Below, piece by piece: positions 49,394-60,058 of a DNA stretch of 64,000 nt (position 1 is its first letter; the number at the start of each line of letters is the position of its first letter). Source of the stretch: Novosphingobium terrae (lineage in GTDB: Bacteria; Pseudomonadota; Alphaproteobacteria; Sphingomonadales; Sphingomonadaceae); assembly GCF_017163935.1 (NCBI RefSeq), contig NZ_JABVZR010000001.1, positions 2,294,001 to 2,358,000 of the forward strand, given 5' to 3'. The position numbers and the translations under genes were made by a program. The notes below the pieces were generated by a model. It was not told where the DNA came from. It saw only the letters and a program-made list of their open reading frames with translations, and did not search any database.

Positions 49394-50830
49394 CTATCCA
49401 ATCTCATGCCAGGCGCGGCCATCGCGCGCGATCAGTTCGTCCGCGCCTGCGGGACCGGCGCTGCCCGGTTCATAGGCTTCCGGCTCGCCGCTCTGCCAAG
49501 CATCGAGCAAGGGCTGCACCACGCGCCAGCCCGCCTCGATCTGGTCGGCGCGCTGGAACAGCGAGGCATCGCCGATCAGCACATCATAGATCAGCGTCTC
49601 ATAGCCGGTGCGATGGCCCATATCGAAGATATCGGCATAGGCGAAAGACATGCTGGCAGGCACGGCCTCGATCAAGGGACCGGGGCGTTTCACCGCCATA
49701 TCCATCTTGATCCCCTCATTGGGCTGGATCTGCAGCACCAGCTGGTTCGGCGGCAGGCTGTCAGTCGGCGTGTCGCGGAACAGGGCAATGGGGGCGTCGC
49801 GGAAGCGGATGACGATCTCCGTGTCGCGCGCAGTCAGGCCTTTGCCGGTGCGAAGATAGAAGGGCACGCCGTGCCAGCGCCATGTCTCCACCGCCAGCTT
49901 CAGGGCAACATAGGTTTCGGTGCTGCTGTCGGGCGCAACATCCTCGGTCTCGCGGAAGGCGGGCACCTTTTCCTTGCCGATCTTGCCTGCGGTGTAGGCG
50001 CCGCGCACCGCGTCTTCCGGCGCGATGGGCTGGATGGCGTCGATCACCTTCACCTTTTCATTGCGCAGGCTTTCGGCTTCCAGATTGATCGGCGGCTCCA
50101 TCGCCACCAGCGCCAGCAGCTGGAACAAATGGTTGGGCACCATATCGCGCAGCGCGCCGGTGGCATCGTAGAAGGCCCCGCGCGATCCCACCGTCACCGT
50201 TTCGGCCGCCGTGATCTGCACATGATCGATGTAGCGACTGTTCCACACCGCCTCATTGCGGGCATTGGCAAAGCGGCTGACAATGATGTTCTGCACCGTT
50301 TCCTTGCCCAGGAAATGGTCGATGCGGTAAAGCTGCTCCTCATTGGCCTGAGCCAGCAGGCGCGCGTTCAGCGCCTTGGCCGAGGCCAGATCGGTGCCGA
50401 AGGGCTTTTCCACCACCACGCGGCGGAAGCCCTTGCTCTCATCGAGCAGTCCGGCCTTGCCCAATTGCTCCACGATCGGCCCGAAAAAGCTGGGGGCCAC
50501 CGCCAGATAGAACATGGCACTGGCGTCCAGTTGCTCACCCAGTGCCTGATAGAGCGCCTCATCGCCGAAATCGCCGCGCTGATAGGCGATGCGCGGTTTC
50601 AGAGCCTTCCACGCGGCGCCATCCTCCTCGAAGAAGCCGGGCAGGCGTTCCTTGCAAAGGATATCGGCGTCGATGTCATCACGGCCCACACCGATGATCT
50701 TCGTCGCCGGATCGAGCAGCTCTGATTGCTGGAGATTGACGATGGCCGGCAGCAACAGGCGACGGGTAAGGTCGCCTGTCACACCGAAGATCACGATCGT
50801 CGCGGGGGGAGCAACGGGCGCTTTCTTCAT
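49394..50830 (-). CDS. zwf: Glucose-6-phosphate 1-dehydrogenase
   Basis: A 478-residue NAD(P)-dependent enzyme, first step of the oxidative pentose phosphate and Entner-Doudoroff routes. The nucleotide motif is VIFGVTGDLTRRLLLPAI, the active site is RIDHFLGKETVQNI (His/Lys), and the C-terminal domain is intact. The ATG overlaps the gnd stop by one base (TAATG). Length is standard. Confidence 0.96.
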   Translation of the reverse strand: MKKAPVAPPATIVIFGVTGDLTRRLLLPAIVNLQQSELLDPATKIIGVGRDDIDADILCKERLPGFFEEDGAAWKALKPRIAYQRGDFGDEALYQALGEQLDASAMFYLAVAPSFFGPIVEQLGKAGLLDESKGFRRVVVEKPFGTDLASAKALNARLLAQANEEQLYRIDHFLGKETVQNIIVSRFANARNEAVWNSRYIDHVQITAAETVTVGSRGAFYDATGALRDMVPNHLFQLLALVAMEPPINLEAESLRNEKVKVIDAIQPIAPEDAVRGAYTAGKIGKEKVPAFRETEDVAPDSSTETYVALKLAVETWRWHGVPFYLRTGKGLTARDTEIVIRFRDAPIALFRDTPTDSLPPNQLVLQIQPNEGIKMDMAVKRPGPLIEAVPASMSFAYADIFDMGHRTGYETLIYDVLIGDASLFQRADQIEAGWRVVQPLLDAWQSGEPEAYEPGSAGPAGADELIARDGRAWHEIG

Positions 50831-51810
50831 TACTGGGGCATCTCCACATGGCCGCCAAAGCCGAAGCGCATGGCCGAGAGCAGCTTGTCGCCAAAGGTGT
50901 TCTCCACCCGGCTGCGATAGCGGGCGAACAGCGCCGCCGAGAGGACATAGGCGGGCACGGCCTCTTCCATGGCGGCGTCGATGGTCCACTGGCCTTCGCC
51001 GGAATCCGCGACATTGCCGCTGAAAGCGTCCAGCGCCTGATCCTTGGCCAGAGCCGAGGCGGAGAGGTCCAGCAGCCACGAGGACACCACGCTGCCCCGG
51101 CGCCACACTTCGGCGATGTCGGTGAGGTTGAGGTCGAAACGCTCATCCTCGGGCAGCCTTTCGGACATCTTGCCCTTCAGTACATCGAAGCCCTCGGCAT
51201 AGGCGGCCATCAGGCCATATTCGATGCCATTGTGGACCATCTTGACGAAATGCCCGGCGCCGGCGGGACCGGCATGGATATAGCCCTTTTCCGCGCGGGG
51301 GTCGCTGGCTTCGGGGCGTTCCTTGGTCTTGGGGATGGTGCCGAGGCCGGGGGCCAGCGCCTCGAAGATCGGGTCGAGCAGGTCGACCGCTTCCTTCTCG
51401 CCGCCGATCATCATGCAATAGCCGCGCTCCAGCCCCCAGACGCCGCCCGAGGTGCCGACATCGACATAGGTGACCTGCTTTTCGGCGCAGGCCTTGGCGC
51501 GGCGGATATCGTCCTTGTAGAAGGTGTTGCCGCCATCGATGATGATGTCGCCGGGGCGCGAAAGGCCGAGCAGCTTCTGGATCATGCTTTCGGTCGGTTC
51601 ACCGGCGGGCAGCATCACCCAGAAGATACGGCGCTCATCAAGCTTGTCCGCCAGATCCTCGATCGAGGTGGAGCCGGTGGCGCCATCCTGAACCAGCGTA
51701 TCGATGGCTTTTTCGCTCAGATCGAAGGCCACGATCTCATGGCCGTTACGCATCAGCCGACGCGCGATGTTGGCGCCCATCCGGCCGAGGCCGATCATTG
51801 CAAGACGCAT
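50830..51810 (-). CDS. gnd: 6-phosphogluconate dehydrogenase, decarboxylating (short form)
   Basis: A 326-residue enzyme producing ribulose-5-phosphate. Rossmann start [19 protein letters not shown], substrate motif [21 protein letters not shown] and catalytic [18 protein letters not shown] are present. It is shorter than the ~470-residue E. coli type and belongs to the short GntZ/YqeC class, which is often NAD-preferring. It lies between tal-pgi and zwf in the operon. Confidence 0.93.
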   Translation of the reverse strand: MRLAMIGLGRMGANIARRLMRNGHEIVAFDLSEKAIDTLVQDGATGSTSIEDLADKLDERRIFWVMLPAGEPTESMIQKLLGLSRPGDIIIDGGNTFYKDDIRRAKACAEKQVTYVDVGTSGGVWGLERGYCMMIGGEKEAVDLLDPIFEALAPGLGTIPKTKERPEASDPRAEKGYIHAGPAGAGHFVKMVHNGIEYGLMAAYAEGFDVLKGKMSERLPEDERFDLNLTDIAEVWRRGSVVSSWLLDLSASALAKDQALDAFSGNVADSGEGQWTIDAAMEEAVPAYVLSAALFARYRSRVENTFGDKLLSAMRFGFGGHVEMPQ

Positions 51811-51845
51811 GCAGAAGTCCTTTTCTTGGGGGGTATCAAAAGACG

Positions 51846-54674
51846 TTACAGGGCCGCGAGGATCGCCGTCTTGAGCGCAGCGAGTCCGCCACCGCCCTGC
51901 TTGAGATGCACGCGTAGCACGCGCCGCCCACGCTGCGCCAGCACCTGCGCATCGCCCTTGGCCTGAGCGATCTGCACCCAGCCGAAGCTGGCGCGATGAT
52001 CGGGAATGGCCAGATCGGGATCGGGATCGCGGGTGATGACAAGGAAGGCGCCGCTGTTGGGGCCGCCCTTGTAAGCCTGCCCGGTGGAATGCAGGAAGCG
52101 GGGGCCGAAACCGGCGACCGTCGCCACCTTTTTGGCATCACGCAGACTGGTGCGGATGGATTCAATCAGCAGGCTGTCGGTTTCATTGCGCTCGATATAG
52201 GCGAGGAAACCGGCATAGTCGCCCGGCTTCAGGCTGGCGAGATGAGCCTTGAGCAAGGCGGCAGCATCGTCCTTGGCGCCTTCGCCAAAGCCGTAGACGG
52301 CGAAATCATCGGTCTCCGCTACGGGCGCATCTTCATTCTCAGCGCCGTCCTTTTCATAGGCATCGACCAGCTTGCGGGTGGCCACCTTGGCATCTTCCAC
52401 ATCGGGCTGGTCGAAGGGATCGATGCCGATCACCGCGCCGGCAATGGCGGTGGCCACCTCCCAGCGGACAAACTCCTGACCGATGTTCTCGGCCTCGGCC
52501 AAAGTGATCCGCAGCACCGGATGGCCCGAGGCGGCCAGCGCTTCAAGGCGGGCTTCCTGCTCGGCATCGCGCTCACCCGCCAGAGCGAAATAGGCGAAGA
52601 GGCGATCCGCACCATAGGCTTGCGGCGCGCCCAGTGGCTCCAGATCGACAGGCACGATGCCCTTGCCCTGCTTGCCGGTGGATTCGGCCAGCAATTGCTC
52701 CAGCCATGACCCGAAAGGCAGCAGTTTGGGGGAGGCAAGGATCGTCAACTTGTCGCGCCCGCGCACCGCCGCCTCGCCGATGATCGCGCCCAGCTTCACG
52801 CCGGGATTGGCGGCAGGCGGCACATCCGGCCCGCAGGAGAGCACCATCGGCGCCGTGGCATGATAGAGCGCCGGAGCCACCAGCCCGCTGGCCGCAGCAG
52901 GCACCATACCAAAGACCGAGAGCACCGAATAACGCCCGCCAATCGCCGGATCGCCAAGGAAGATATGGGCGAAACCGTCCTGCTTGGCCTTGGCTTCCAG
53001 CTTCGATCCCGGATCGGTGACGGCGACGAAATGGTCGCTCTTTCCGCCGCTCAGCGCATGAAAATAGGTGCGCAGCAGTTCCGGCTCCATCGTCGAGCCC
53101 GATTTGCTGGAGACGATAAACAGCGTCCGCGCCGGATCGATCACCCTGGCCACGCCCGCGATCTGCCCCGGATCGGTGGTGTCGAGCACATGCAGGCGCG
53201 GGCTGCCCTCGCCATGGCCGAGGATCAGCGAGAGCACCTCGGGCCCAAGGCTCGATCCGCCCATGCCCAGCAGCACGGCATCACTGTATTGATGGGCATC
53301 CTGACGCAGGGCTTCCAGCGCGGCATCGTCAACCTGCTTGCCCTCGGCCGCCGCCAGCCAGCCGAGCCATTTGCCCTCATCCTTGCCGGTCCACAGCGAG
53401 GCATCGCCCTGCCACAGGCGGCGGGACCAGCCTTCGCTGGCGGCTACCTTCAGGCGCGCTTCGACGGCCTCTTGCAGATCATGCGGCAGGGTGGCTTCGA
53501 AACTGTTGATCGCATCGCCTGCGAATTGCGCGCGCTTGGCGGCCACCGCGCCCAACAGGGCATCGGCGGCATCGGCAAACTGCTTCACGCCATCCTCAAC
53601 CAGAGCAGCTGTTACGCCGGGCAGATCCAAACCCAAGCGATCAGCCTCGGCCAACACATGGCGGGCGGCCTCCACATCCTGCGTCAGGGTTTGCGCCACG
53701 GTGCCGTGGTCGCGGAAGGCGTCCATCGTCTTGGGGGGCATGGTGTTGACCGTGTCCGGCCCGATCAGCGTGTCAACATAGAGCGTGTCGGGATAGGCCG
53801 GGTCTTTCACGCCCGTCGAGGCCCAGAGCAGGCGCTGGGGACGCGCGCCCTTGGCGGCCAGCTTTTGCCACCGGTCGCTGGCGATCAGCTCCTGATACCA
53901 GGCATAGGCCAGCTTGGCATTGGCGATGGCCACCTTGCCGCGCACCGCTTTCAGCGCCTCGGCATCCTTGTCGCCCTCCTTCACACGGGCATCGATCTTC
54001 TTGTCGATCTGCGTGTCGATGCGGCTGACGAAGAAGCTGGCCACGCTGGCGATATGATCGATGGGCTCGCCCTTGGCGACGCGCGCCTCCAGCCCGTCGA
54101 GATAGGCATGAGCCACGGCTTTATAGGCCTCGATGGAGAACAGCAGCGTGACGTTGATGTTCAGCCCATCCGCGATCAGCTGGCGGATCGCGGGCACACC
54201 CGCTTCAGTTCCCGGCACCTTGACCATCAGATTGGGCGCATCGACCTGACGCCACAGTTCGCGCGCCTCGGTGATGGTGGCGGCGGTATCATTGGCGAGA
54301 TAGGGGGAGACCTCAAGGCTGACGTAACCGTCCTGCCCGTGCAGGTGATCATAGACCGGGCGCAGATCTTCCGCAGCAGCCTTGATATCGGCGATGGCCT
54401 GCTTTTCATACAGCTTCTGAACGGCAACATCGCCCTGCGTCAGGGCCTGCTTGAAGCCCTCATCATAGGCATCGCCATGCCCCATCGCCTTCTCGAAAAT
54501 CGAGGGGTTGGAGGTGACGCCCGTGGCATCGTCTTCCTCGATCAGCTTTTTGAGGCCGCCCTGCGCCAGAAAACCGCGATCCACGAAATCCAGCCACACG
54601 GCCTGCCCGGCCTCATGCAAGTGCTTCAACAGGCTGGTCTTGGTGCGCACCACCACGCCGCTCTGGCTGTTCAT
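51846..54674 (-). CDS. tal-pgi: Bifunctional transaldolase / glucose-6-phosphate isomerase
   Basis: A 942-residue fusion. Residues 1 to about 370 are transaldolase ([39 protein letters not shown] with the Schiff-base Lys). Residues about 400-942 are phosphoglucose isomerase ([30 protein letters not shown]). The fusion is known in several bacteria and couples the non-oxidative pentose phosphate pathway to glucose-6-phosphate. It overlaps tkt by four bases (ATGA). Confidence 0.95.
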   Translation of the reverse strand: MNSQSGVVVRTKTSLLKHLHEAGQAVWLDFVDRGFLAQGGLKKLIEEDDATGVTSNPSIFEKAMGHGDAYDEGFKQALTQGDVAVQKLYEKQAIADIKAAAEDLRPVYDHLHGQDGYVSLEVSPYLANDTAATITEARELWRQVDAPNLMVKVPGTEAGVPAIRQLIADGLNINVTLLFSIEAYKAVAHAYLDGLEARVAKGEPIDHIASVASFFVSRIDTQIDKKIDARVKEGDKDAEALKAVRGKVAIANAKLAYAWYQELIASDRWQKLAAKGARPQRLLWASTGVKDPAYPDTLYVDTLIGPDTVNTMPPKTMDAFRDHGTVAQTLTQDVEAARHVLAEADRLGLDLPGVTAALVEDGVKQFADAADALLGAVAAKRAQFAGDAINSFEATLPHDLQEAVEARLKVAASEGWSRRLWQGDASLWTGKDEGKWLGWLAAAEGKQVDDAALEALRQDAHQYSDAVLLGMGGSSLGPEVLSLILGHGEGSPRLHVLDTTDPGQIAGVARVIDPARTLFIVSSKSGSTMEPELLRTYFHALSGGKSDHFVAVTDPGSKLEAKAKQDGFAHIFLGDPAIGGRYSVLSVFGMVPAAASGLVAPALYHATAPMVLSCGPDVPPAANPGVKLGAIIGEAAVRGRDKLTILASPKLLPFGSWLEQLLAESTGKQGKGIVPVDLEPLGAPQAYGADRLFAYFALAGERDAEQEARLEALAASGHPVLRITLAEAENIGQEFVRWEVATAIAGAVIGIDPFDQPDVEDAKVATRKLVDAYEKDGAENEDAPVAETDDFAVYGFGEGAKDDAAALLKAHLASLKPGDYAGFLAYIERNETDSLLIESIRTSLRDAKKVATVAGFGPRFLHSTGQAYKGGPNSGAFLVITRDPDPDLAIPDHRASFGWVQIAQAKGDAQVLAQRGRRVLRVHLKQGGGGLAALKTAILAAL

Positions 54675-56773
54675 CGGGCATTCTCCATCACGTCGCGGGC
54701 GACTTTGCAGATGTTGTCGAGGGTGAAGCCGAACTTCTCCTGAAGCTTGGCCAAGGGGGCCGAGGCGCCGAAAGTCGACATGGTGATGGTGGCGCCATCA
54801 TGGCCGACATAACGGTCCCAGCCGAGCGCGCCGCCCTGCTCGACAGCGAGCCGGGCGCGGATATGGGGTGGGAACACGCTGTCGCGATAGGCACGGTCCT
54901 GCTTTTCGAAGAGATACCAGCTGGGCAGCGAGACGACGCGGGATTTCACGCCCTCGCCCGTCAGCTTTTCATGCGCAGCCACCACCAGAGGCAGTTCAGA
55001 ACCCGTGCCGATCAGGATGATCTCCGGCTCGCCATCGCTGTCGGCCAGAATGTAGCCGCCCTTTTCGAGGCCATCCGCCGAAGCGTATTTGCCACGATCC
55101 AGCGTGGAGATCGCCTGACGCGAGAAGATCAGCGCTGTCGGCTCATGCGTATGGGTCAGCGCCACCTTCCAGGCCACCGCCGCCTCATTGGCATCGCCGG
55201 GGCGGATCGTGTCGAGCCCCGGAATGGCGCGCAGGGCGGCCAGATGCTCGATGGGCTGGTGAGTTGGGCCATCCTCACCCACGCCGATGGAGTCATGGGT
55301 GAAGACGAAGATCACCGGCAGCTCCATAATCGCCGCCAGACGGATCGGCGGGCGCATATAGTCGGAAAAGACCATGAAGGTGCCGGTGTAGGGCCGCAGA
55401 TAGCTCAGCGCCATGCCATTGGCGATCGAGCCCATCGCATGCTCGCGGATGCCGAAATGCATGTTGCGGCCGCCGGGGGTCTGCGCCTCCAGCGAGGGCG
55501 CGCCCTTCACATCGGTCTTGGTCGAGGGCGAGAGGTCCGCTGCGCCGCCCACCAGCCATGGCGCCTTGGTGGCGATAGCGTTGATGACCTTGCCGCTGGC
55601 CTCGCGGCTGGCGATGCCCTTGGCGTCAGTCTCGAAGCTGGGCAGGTCGTCCTGCCAGCCATCGGGCAGTTGGCCATTGCGCAGCGCATCGATCGCTTCG
55701 GCCTGTTCGGGATAGGCCTCTCGGTATTTGGCGAAACTGTTTTCCCATGCCGCCCGCAACGGCTCGCCGCGTGACGAAACCGCCCGCGAGAATTCCGCCT
55801 TGGCCTCATCGGGCACAAGGAATTGCGCATCCTCGGGCCAGCCGTAGCTTTTCTTGGCGCCGCGGATTTCTTCCTCGCCGGGGGCATCGCTATGGGCCTT
55901 GTGGGTGCCGGCGCGAGTGGGAAAGCCAATGCCGATCACCGATTTCACCACGATCAGCGTGGGTTTGTCCTGCGTGGCCTTGAACACCTCCAGCGCCTTG
56001 GCGAAGGCCACCACATCCTCGGCATCCTCGACCGTCACGGTCTGCCAGCCATAGGCCTCGAAACGTTTGGCTACGTCTTCATCGAAGGCCAGATCGGTCT
56101 CGCCCTCGATGGTGATATGGTTGCTGTCATAGATCCAGCAGAGGTTGGGCAGCTTGAGATGCCCGGCGATGGAAGCCGCCTCGCTCGCCACGCCTTCCAT
56201 CAGATCGCCATCCGAACACAGCACATAGACGTCGTGATCGAACAGATCGAAACCATCGCGGTTGAAGGTTGCTCCCAGCCAGCGCGCGGCAATCGCCATA
56301 CCCACCGAATTGCCGCAGCCTTGCCCCAGAGGCCCGGTGGTGGTCTCAACGCCGGTGGTCATGCGGTATTCGGGATGACCCGGGGTCTTGGAATCCAGCT
56401 GGCGGAACTGCTTGATGTCGTCGAGGCTGACGGCAGGCGCGCCGGTCTTCTTCCCATCGGCATCGATCTCCTCCACGCCCGCCAGATGCAGCAGCGCATA
56501 GAGCAGCATCGAGGCATGACCGCAGGAGAGCACGAAGCGGTCCCGGTTCGGCCAGTCCGGCGTGGCGGGGTCATAGCGCAGATAGCGGCTCCACAGCGTA
56601 TGGGCCACAGGCGCCAGCGCCATGGGTGTTCCGGGATGGCCAGAATTGGCCTTTTGCACCGCATCCATCGCCAAAGTCCGGATCGTGTCGATGGCAAGGC
56701 GCTGAACCGAACCGTCTTCCCGCACATGCGGGGCGGCAGGGGTCAGCGTGGCGGAGGCGAGCGTATCGGTCAT
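54671..56773 (-). CDS. tkt: Transketolase (second)
   Basis: A 700-residue transketolase heading the operon tkt, tal-pgi, gnd, zwf and HAD phosphatase. Signatures: AVQKANSGHPGTPMALAPVA, GPLGQGCGNSVGMAIA, LCSDGDLMEGVASEAASIAG and DSIGVGEDGPTHQPIEHL. It differs clearly from the 666-residue copy at 33149-35149, so the two are ancient paralogues with probably distinct regulation. The 189 bases upstream contain no other feature. Confidence 0.95.
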   Translation of the reverse strand: MTDTLASATLTPAAPHVREDGSVQRLAIDTIRTLAMDAVQKANSGHPGTPMALAPVAHTLWSRYLRYDPATPDWPNRDRFVLSCGHASMLLYALLHLAGVEEIDADGKKTGAPAVSLDDIKQFRQLDSKTPGHPEYRMTTGVETTTGPLGQGCGNSVGMAIAARWLGATFNRDGFDLFDHDVYVLCSDGDLMEGVASEAASIAGHLKLPNLCWIYDSNHITIEGETDLAFDEDVAKRFEAYGWQTVTVEDAEDVVAFAKALEVFKATQDKPTLIVVKSVIGIGFPTRAGTHKAHSDAPGEEEIRGAKKSYGWPEDAQFLVPDEAKAEFSRAVSSRGEPLRAAWENSFAKYREAYPEQAEAIDALRNGQLPDGWQDDLPSFETDAKGIASREASGKVINAIATKAPWLVGGAADLSPSTKTDVKGAPSLEAQTPGGRNMHFGIREHAMGSIANGMALSYLRPYTGTFMVFSDYMRPPIRLAAIMELPVIFVFTHDSIGVGEDGPTHQPIEHLAALRAIPGLDTIRPGDANEAAVAWKVALTHTHEPTALIFSRQAISTLDRGKYASADGLEKGGYILADSDGEPEIILIGTGSELPLVVAAHEKLTGEGVKSRVVSLPSWYLFEKQDRAYRDSVFPPHIRARLAVEQGGALGWDRYVGHDGATITMSTFGASAPLAKLQEKFGFTLDNICKVARDVMENAR

Positions 56774-56962
56774 GCGAAGTGCATCCTTCCTAAGCTTGCT
56801 CTCGAAACGAAGGGATCGCCACTTGGGTCCGGGTCTTAAGGCTAAAGTCCTGTGCCATCGGCTCTTCCTTGCGGATTTTGCGGCAAGATGAGGGGTTTGG
56901 CGCGGTGCCTGTCATTTTACCTCTTCCCCTGCGGCAAGACGATGCTAGATTGAGTACATATC

Positions 56963-57577
56963 ATGAACAATGAGGATGATGCTCCGATGGCAGAGGCCCT
57001 TCAACGCGGCGACTGGGCGCGCTGTAAATGGGCACAGGGCGATCCGCTGATGGAAGCCTATCACGACGCAGAATGGGGCGTGCCCATGCACGACCCGCGT
57101 GACCTGTGGGAAATGCTGTTGCTGGAGGGGTTTCAGGCAGGCCTGTCATGGCGCACCATCCTGCACCGGCGTGAAGGGTTTCGTCGCGCATTCCAGGGCT
57201 TCGATCCGGCTGTCATCGCCCTGTATGGCCCCGAGGATGTCGAGCGCCTGATGCAGGACGAAGGCATCATCCGCGCCCGCGCCAAGATCGAGGCCACCAT
57301 CAGCAATGCCCGCGCCTTTCTGACCATGCAGGAGGCGGGCGAGGATTTCACAAGCTGGATCTGGAGCTTCGTGGATGGCGCCCCGCAGCTGGGCGACGGG
57401 CAGACGGTGCTGGCCAGTACGCCTGCCTCGCTGGCCTTGTCCAAAGCGTTGAAAGCCAAAGGGTTCAAATTCGTCGGCGCGGTGACGGTCCATGCCTTTA
57501 TGCAGGCGGCGGGATTGGTGAACGACCATGCGCTGACCTGCCCATGCCGTGCCAAACCGGGCCAGGGCATGGAATAA
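56963..57577 (+). CDS. tag: DNA-3-methyladenine glycosylase I
   Basis: A 204-residue base-excision repair enzyme removing 3-methyladenine. Typical motifs: RCKWAQGDPLMEAYHDAEWG, LLLEGFQAGLSWRTILHRRE, FSKALKAKGFKFVG-like (here LSKALKAKGFKFVGAVTVHAFMQAAG), and the zinc-binding Cys/His residues (first C in RCKW, and HALTCPC near the end). Divergent from the transketolase operon. Confidence 0.95.
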   Translation: MNNEDDAPMAEALQRGDWARCKWAQGDPLMEAYHDAEWGVPMHDPRDLWEMLLLEGFQAGLSWRTILHRREGFRRAFQGFDPAVIALYGPEDVERLMQDEGIIRARAKIEATISNARAFLTMQEAGEDFTSWIWSFVDGAPQLGDGQTVLASTPASLALSKALKAKGFKFVGAVTVHAFMQAAGLVNDHALTCPCRAKPGQGME

Positions 57578-57687
57578 AACGCCGCCTGCCCCGCCGCTGG
57601 CCCGACTGGTCGCGGATGGGGCGGCGCGCAACCTTTCCACGCTTGGCAGCTTTGCAATTCTGCCTATCAAAGCGGCAGGATGACTGA

Positions 57688-58929
57688 ATGCGCATGGACC
57701 TGTCCGGAAAAGAACTGGCCGGAAAAGACACGGCATGGCCGAAGCGCGGCAACAGGCGGGGCAGAGTGAAGCCAGCAACGATGACCCTTGCCCGCACGGC
57801 TGACCAGACCAGGCCCACCCCTCCCGACAGACAGGCCCCGCTCGACGAAAAGACCCACCTGTCCCGCGCGATCGCCATCGCGCGGGTGATCTGCATCATG
57901 GGCATCGTCTATGTCCATGCCTGGACGGGGCGGAACGGGCAGGACCTGCAGCTGTTCAACGATACTTCGCAAGGCCTGATGCGCTGGGCGCTGATCGATC
58001 TGATGGCGCGCAGTTCGGTGCCGCTGCTCTCGATGATCTCGGGCTGGCTGGTGGGGCCGTCCTTCGCCAAGCGGGGGTGGAAGACCTTTCTGAAAGGCAA
58101 GCTGCGCACCGTGGCGCTGCCCATGGTGCTGTGGAATGCGCTGGCCATCTTCTTCGTGTCCGGCGCGGCCTATCTCGGGCTGATCTATGCCCCCCGCCCC
58201 GACACAGTGTGGTGGACCATCGACGAGCTGTTCTGCCTGATCACGCCCAATGATATCAATGTGCAGATCCCCTTCCTGCGTGACCTTTTCATCTGCATGC
58301 TGGCCGTGCCCTTGCTGGTGCGCCTACCCAGCAAAGTGCTGATCGGCGTGGCGCTGGCCGCCATGGCATGGTCTCTGATGCCGGTGAACCCGGCTCCGGT
58401 GGTGCTGCAGCGTCCCTCGATCCTGCTGTTCTTTATCGCCGGACTGCTGGCGCGCAGGCATCATCTGGCGGCCTGGATGGCCTCACGCCCGCTGGTGCTG
58501 ATGGGGGCGCCCTATATCGCCATCGGCACGGTCAAAGTGTGGCTGGAGGTGGTCGGCGTCGATCGTGGTTATAATGATCCGCTGATGCTGGCTGGCATCG
58601 ATCTGGCGATGCGCTGCGCCACGGCGATCTTCTTCTGGGCCCTCGCCTGGAGGCTGGCGGCCAGCCGGATTGCCGGGCCTCTGCTCAAGGTCGAGCCCTA
58701 TATGTTCCTGATGTTCTGCGCGCATTTGATCATGATCTGGCTGCTGGGCCCGCTGATCGGCGACCATATCTTCGGCCCCATCGGATCGCCTGCCTATCCG
58801 CTGTTTCTGCTGAGCCAGCCCTTTATGGTGCTGGGCGCAACAGTGGCGCTGGGCAATCTGATGATGCGCGTGACCCCGAAAGCCGCAAAATTGCTCAGCG
58901 GCGGGCGCCTCCACGCGGCACGGCTTTAG
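57688..58929 (+). CDS. Acyltransferase 3 family membrane protein
   Basis: A 413-residue multi-pass protein with about ten helices. It carries the family start RAIAIARVICIMGIVYVHAW (conserved His) and LMARSSVPLLSMISGWLVG. An N-terminal polar extension of about 60 residues could be shorter if translation starts at ATG 57781. It probably acetylates or succinylates a surface glycan. Its stop overlaps the convergent GH130 gene by four bases. Confidence 0.82.
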   Translation: MRMDLSGKELAGKDTAWPKRGNRRGRVKPATMTLARTADQTRPTPPDRQAPLDEKTHLSRAIAIARVICIMGIVYVHAWTGRNGQDLQLFNDTSQGLMRWALIDLMARSSVPLLSMISGWLVGPSFAKRGWKTFLKGKLRTVALPMVLWNALAIFFVSGAAYLGLIYAPRPDTVWWTIDELFCLITPNDINVQIPFLRDLFICMLAVPLLVRLPSKVLIGVALAAMAWSLMPVNPAPVVLQRPSILLFFIAGLLARRHHLAAWMASRPLVLMGAPYIAIGTVKVWLEVVGVDRGYNDPLMLAGIDLAMRCATAIFFWALAWRLAASRIAGPLLKVEPYMFLMFCAHLIMIWLLGPLIGDHIFGPIGSPAYPLFLLSQPFMVLGATVALGNLMMRVTPKAAKLLSGGRLHAARL

Positions 58930-60053
58930 GGCTTCAGACCGAAGGCGTCAGAAGGGATATGGGTGATCCGACAAGCCAGATCGCCCTCGCCCGAAGCCAC
59001 GATAAAGCCATCCTCGCCCGCAACGATGCCGGTGGTGAAAACCACATCGCGCAGATAGATCTGATGCTCGATGGGGCGGAGCAGTTCGGGATCGGCCTCC
59101 AGCACAGGCCCCTCGCCGCTGCGCAGGACGATGGTCGGATCATCCCTGTCCAGCAGTGACCAATAGGTGCGGTAGATGCCCACGATCTCCTTGGGCTCCA
59201 CGCCGTGCCACAAGGTCAGCCAGCCCTCATCGGTGAGGATCGGCTGCGCCCCGCCGCCCATGCGCGCGGTGGCCACAGTGCCTGCATGCGAACGAATGCC
59301 GGGCTTCAGATGCGGCTTCCAATGCAGCGCATCGGGCGATGTGGCCAGATTGATCGAGGGGCCCGCCCGCCATGCGCTGCCCGGCGGATAGGCGAAATAG
59401 AGGTCACCCAAGGGCCGCGTCTGGGCCCAATACTGCCCATCGATCAGCCCTTCGAAGATCAGCATATCCTTGTTCTGGTGATCCAGCACGATATCGGCAA
59501 AGGTCCAGTCCAACCCATTGCCGGAGGTGTAGAGCGTGGTCGAATGCCGCTCAGGGCTGACCGAACATGTGGTCATCAGCCAGCGCTCACCCACCTTGCT
59601 GATCCGCGCATCCTCCAAGCCGTAACATTGCAGGCTGTTTTGCGGGGCGATGGCCTTGTCGTAATGGATCGCCAGCCGCCGCGTGCCATCCGGGCTCAGC
59701 TCCACGGGCAAAAGCCATGACAGCGAGGTCAGCGCCATGATCTTCCAGCCGCCGCCCAGCAGCATGAATTTGCGCGGATCGGCGGTGTCGGCATGCTCCA
59801 GAGGCCAGGCATCCAGCACATAGCGCCCATCCTCCCAGCGGATGGCATGGACATGGCCGTCATGGATCGGCTCGCGCAGTGCCTCGGCCACGCGCACCAT
59901 CATCAGCAGATTGCCGCCCGGCAGCCGCGTCAGCCCCGGATTGAAGGCGCCCAGCACATAGGTCTCGGCCCCCAGATGCCCGGCCAGCGGTGAGCGTGAC
60001 AGGTCGATATCGTCAGGCACCAGCAGCAGTTGATCGAAGGGATGCTCGGTCAT
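58926..60053 (-). CDS. Glycoside hydrolase family 130 protein
   Basis: A 375-residue five-bladed beta-propeller enzyme. GH130 members phosphorolyse or hydrolyse beta-mannosides. Family marks are AFNPGLTRLPGGNLLMMVRVAE, YGLEDARISKVGERWLMT (catalytic-Asp region), and WLTLWHGVEPK with PTIVLRSGEGPVLEADPE. It is followed on the same strand by an SDR gene only five bases upstream, suggesting an operon SDR-GH130. Phosphorylase versus hydrolase cannot be settled by eye. Confidence 0.85.
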   Translation of the reverse strand: MTEHPFDQLLLVPDDIDLSRSPLAGHLGAETYVLGAFNPGLTRLPGGNLLMMVRVAEALREPIHDGHVHAIRWEDGRYVLDAWPLEHADTADPRKFMLLGGGWKIMALTSLSWLLPVELSPDGTRRLAIHYDKAIAPQNSLQCYGLEDARISKVGERWLMTTCSVSPERHSTTLYTSGNGLDWTFADIVLDHQNKDMLIFEGLIDGQYWAQTRPLGDLYFAYPPGSAWRAGPSINLATSPDALHWKPHLKPGIRSHAGTVATARMGGGAQPILTDEGWLTLWHGVEPKEIVGIYRTYWSLLDRDDPTIVLRSGEGPVLEADPELLRPIEHQIYLRDVVFTTGIVAGEDGFIVASGEGDLACRITHIPSDAFGLKP

Positions 60054-60058
60054 AACGC

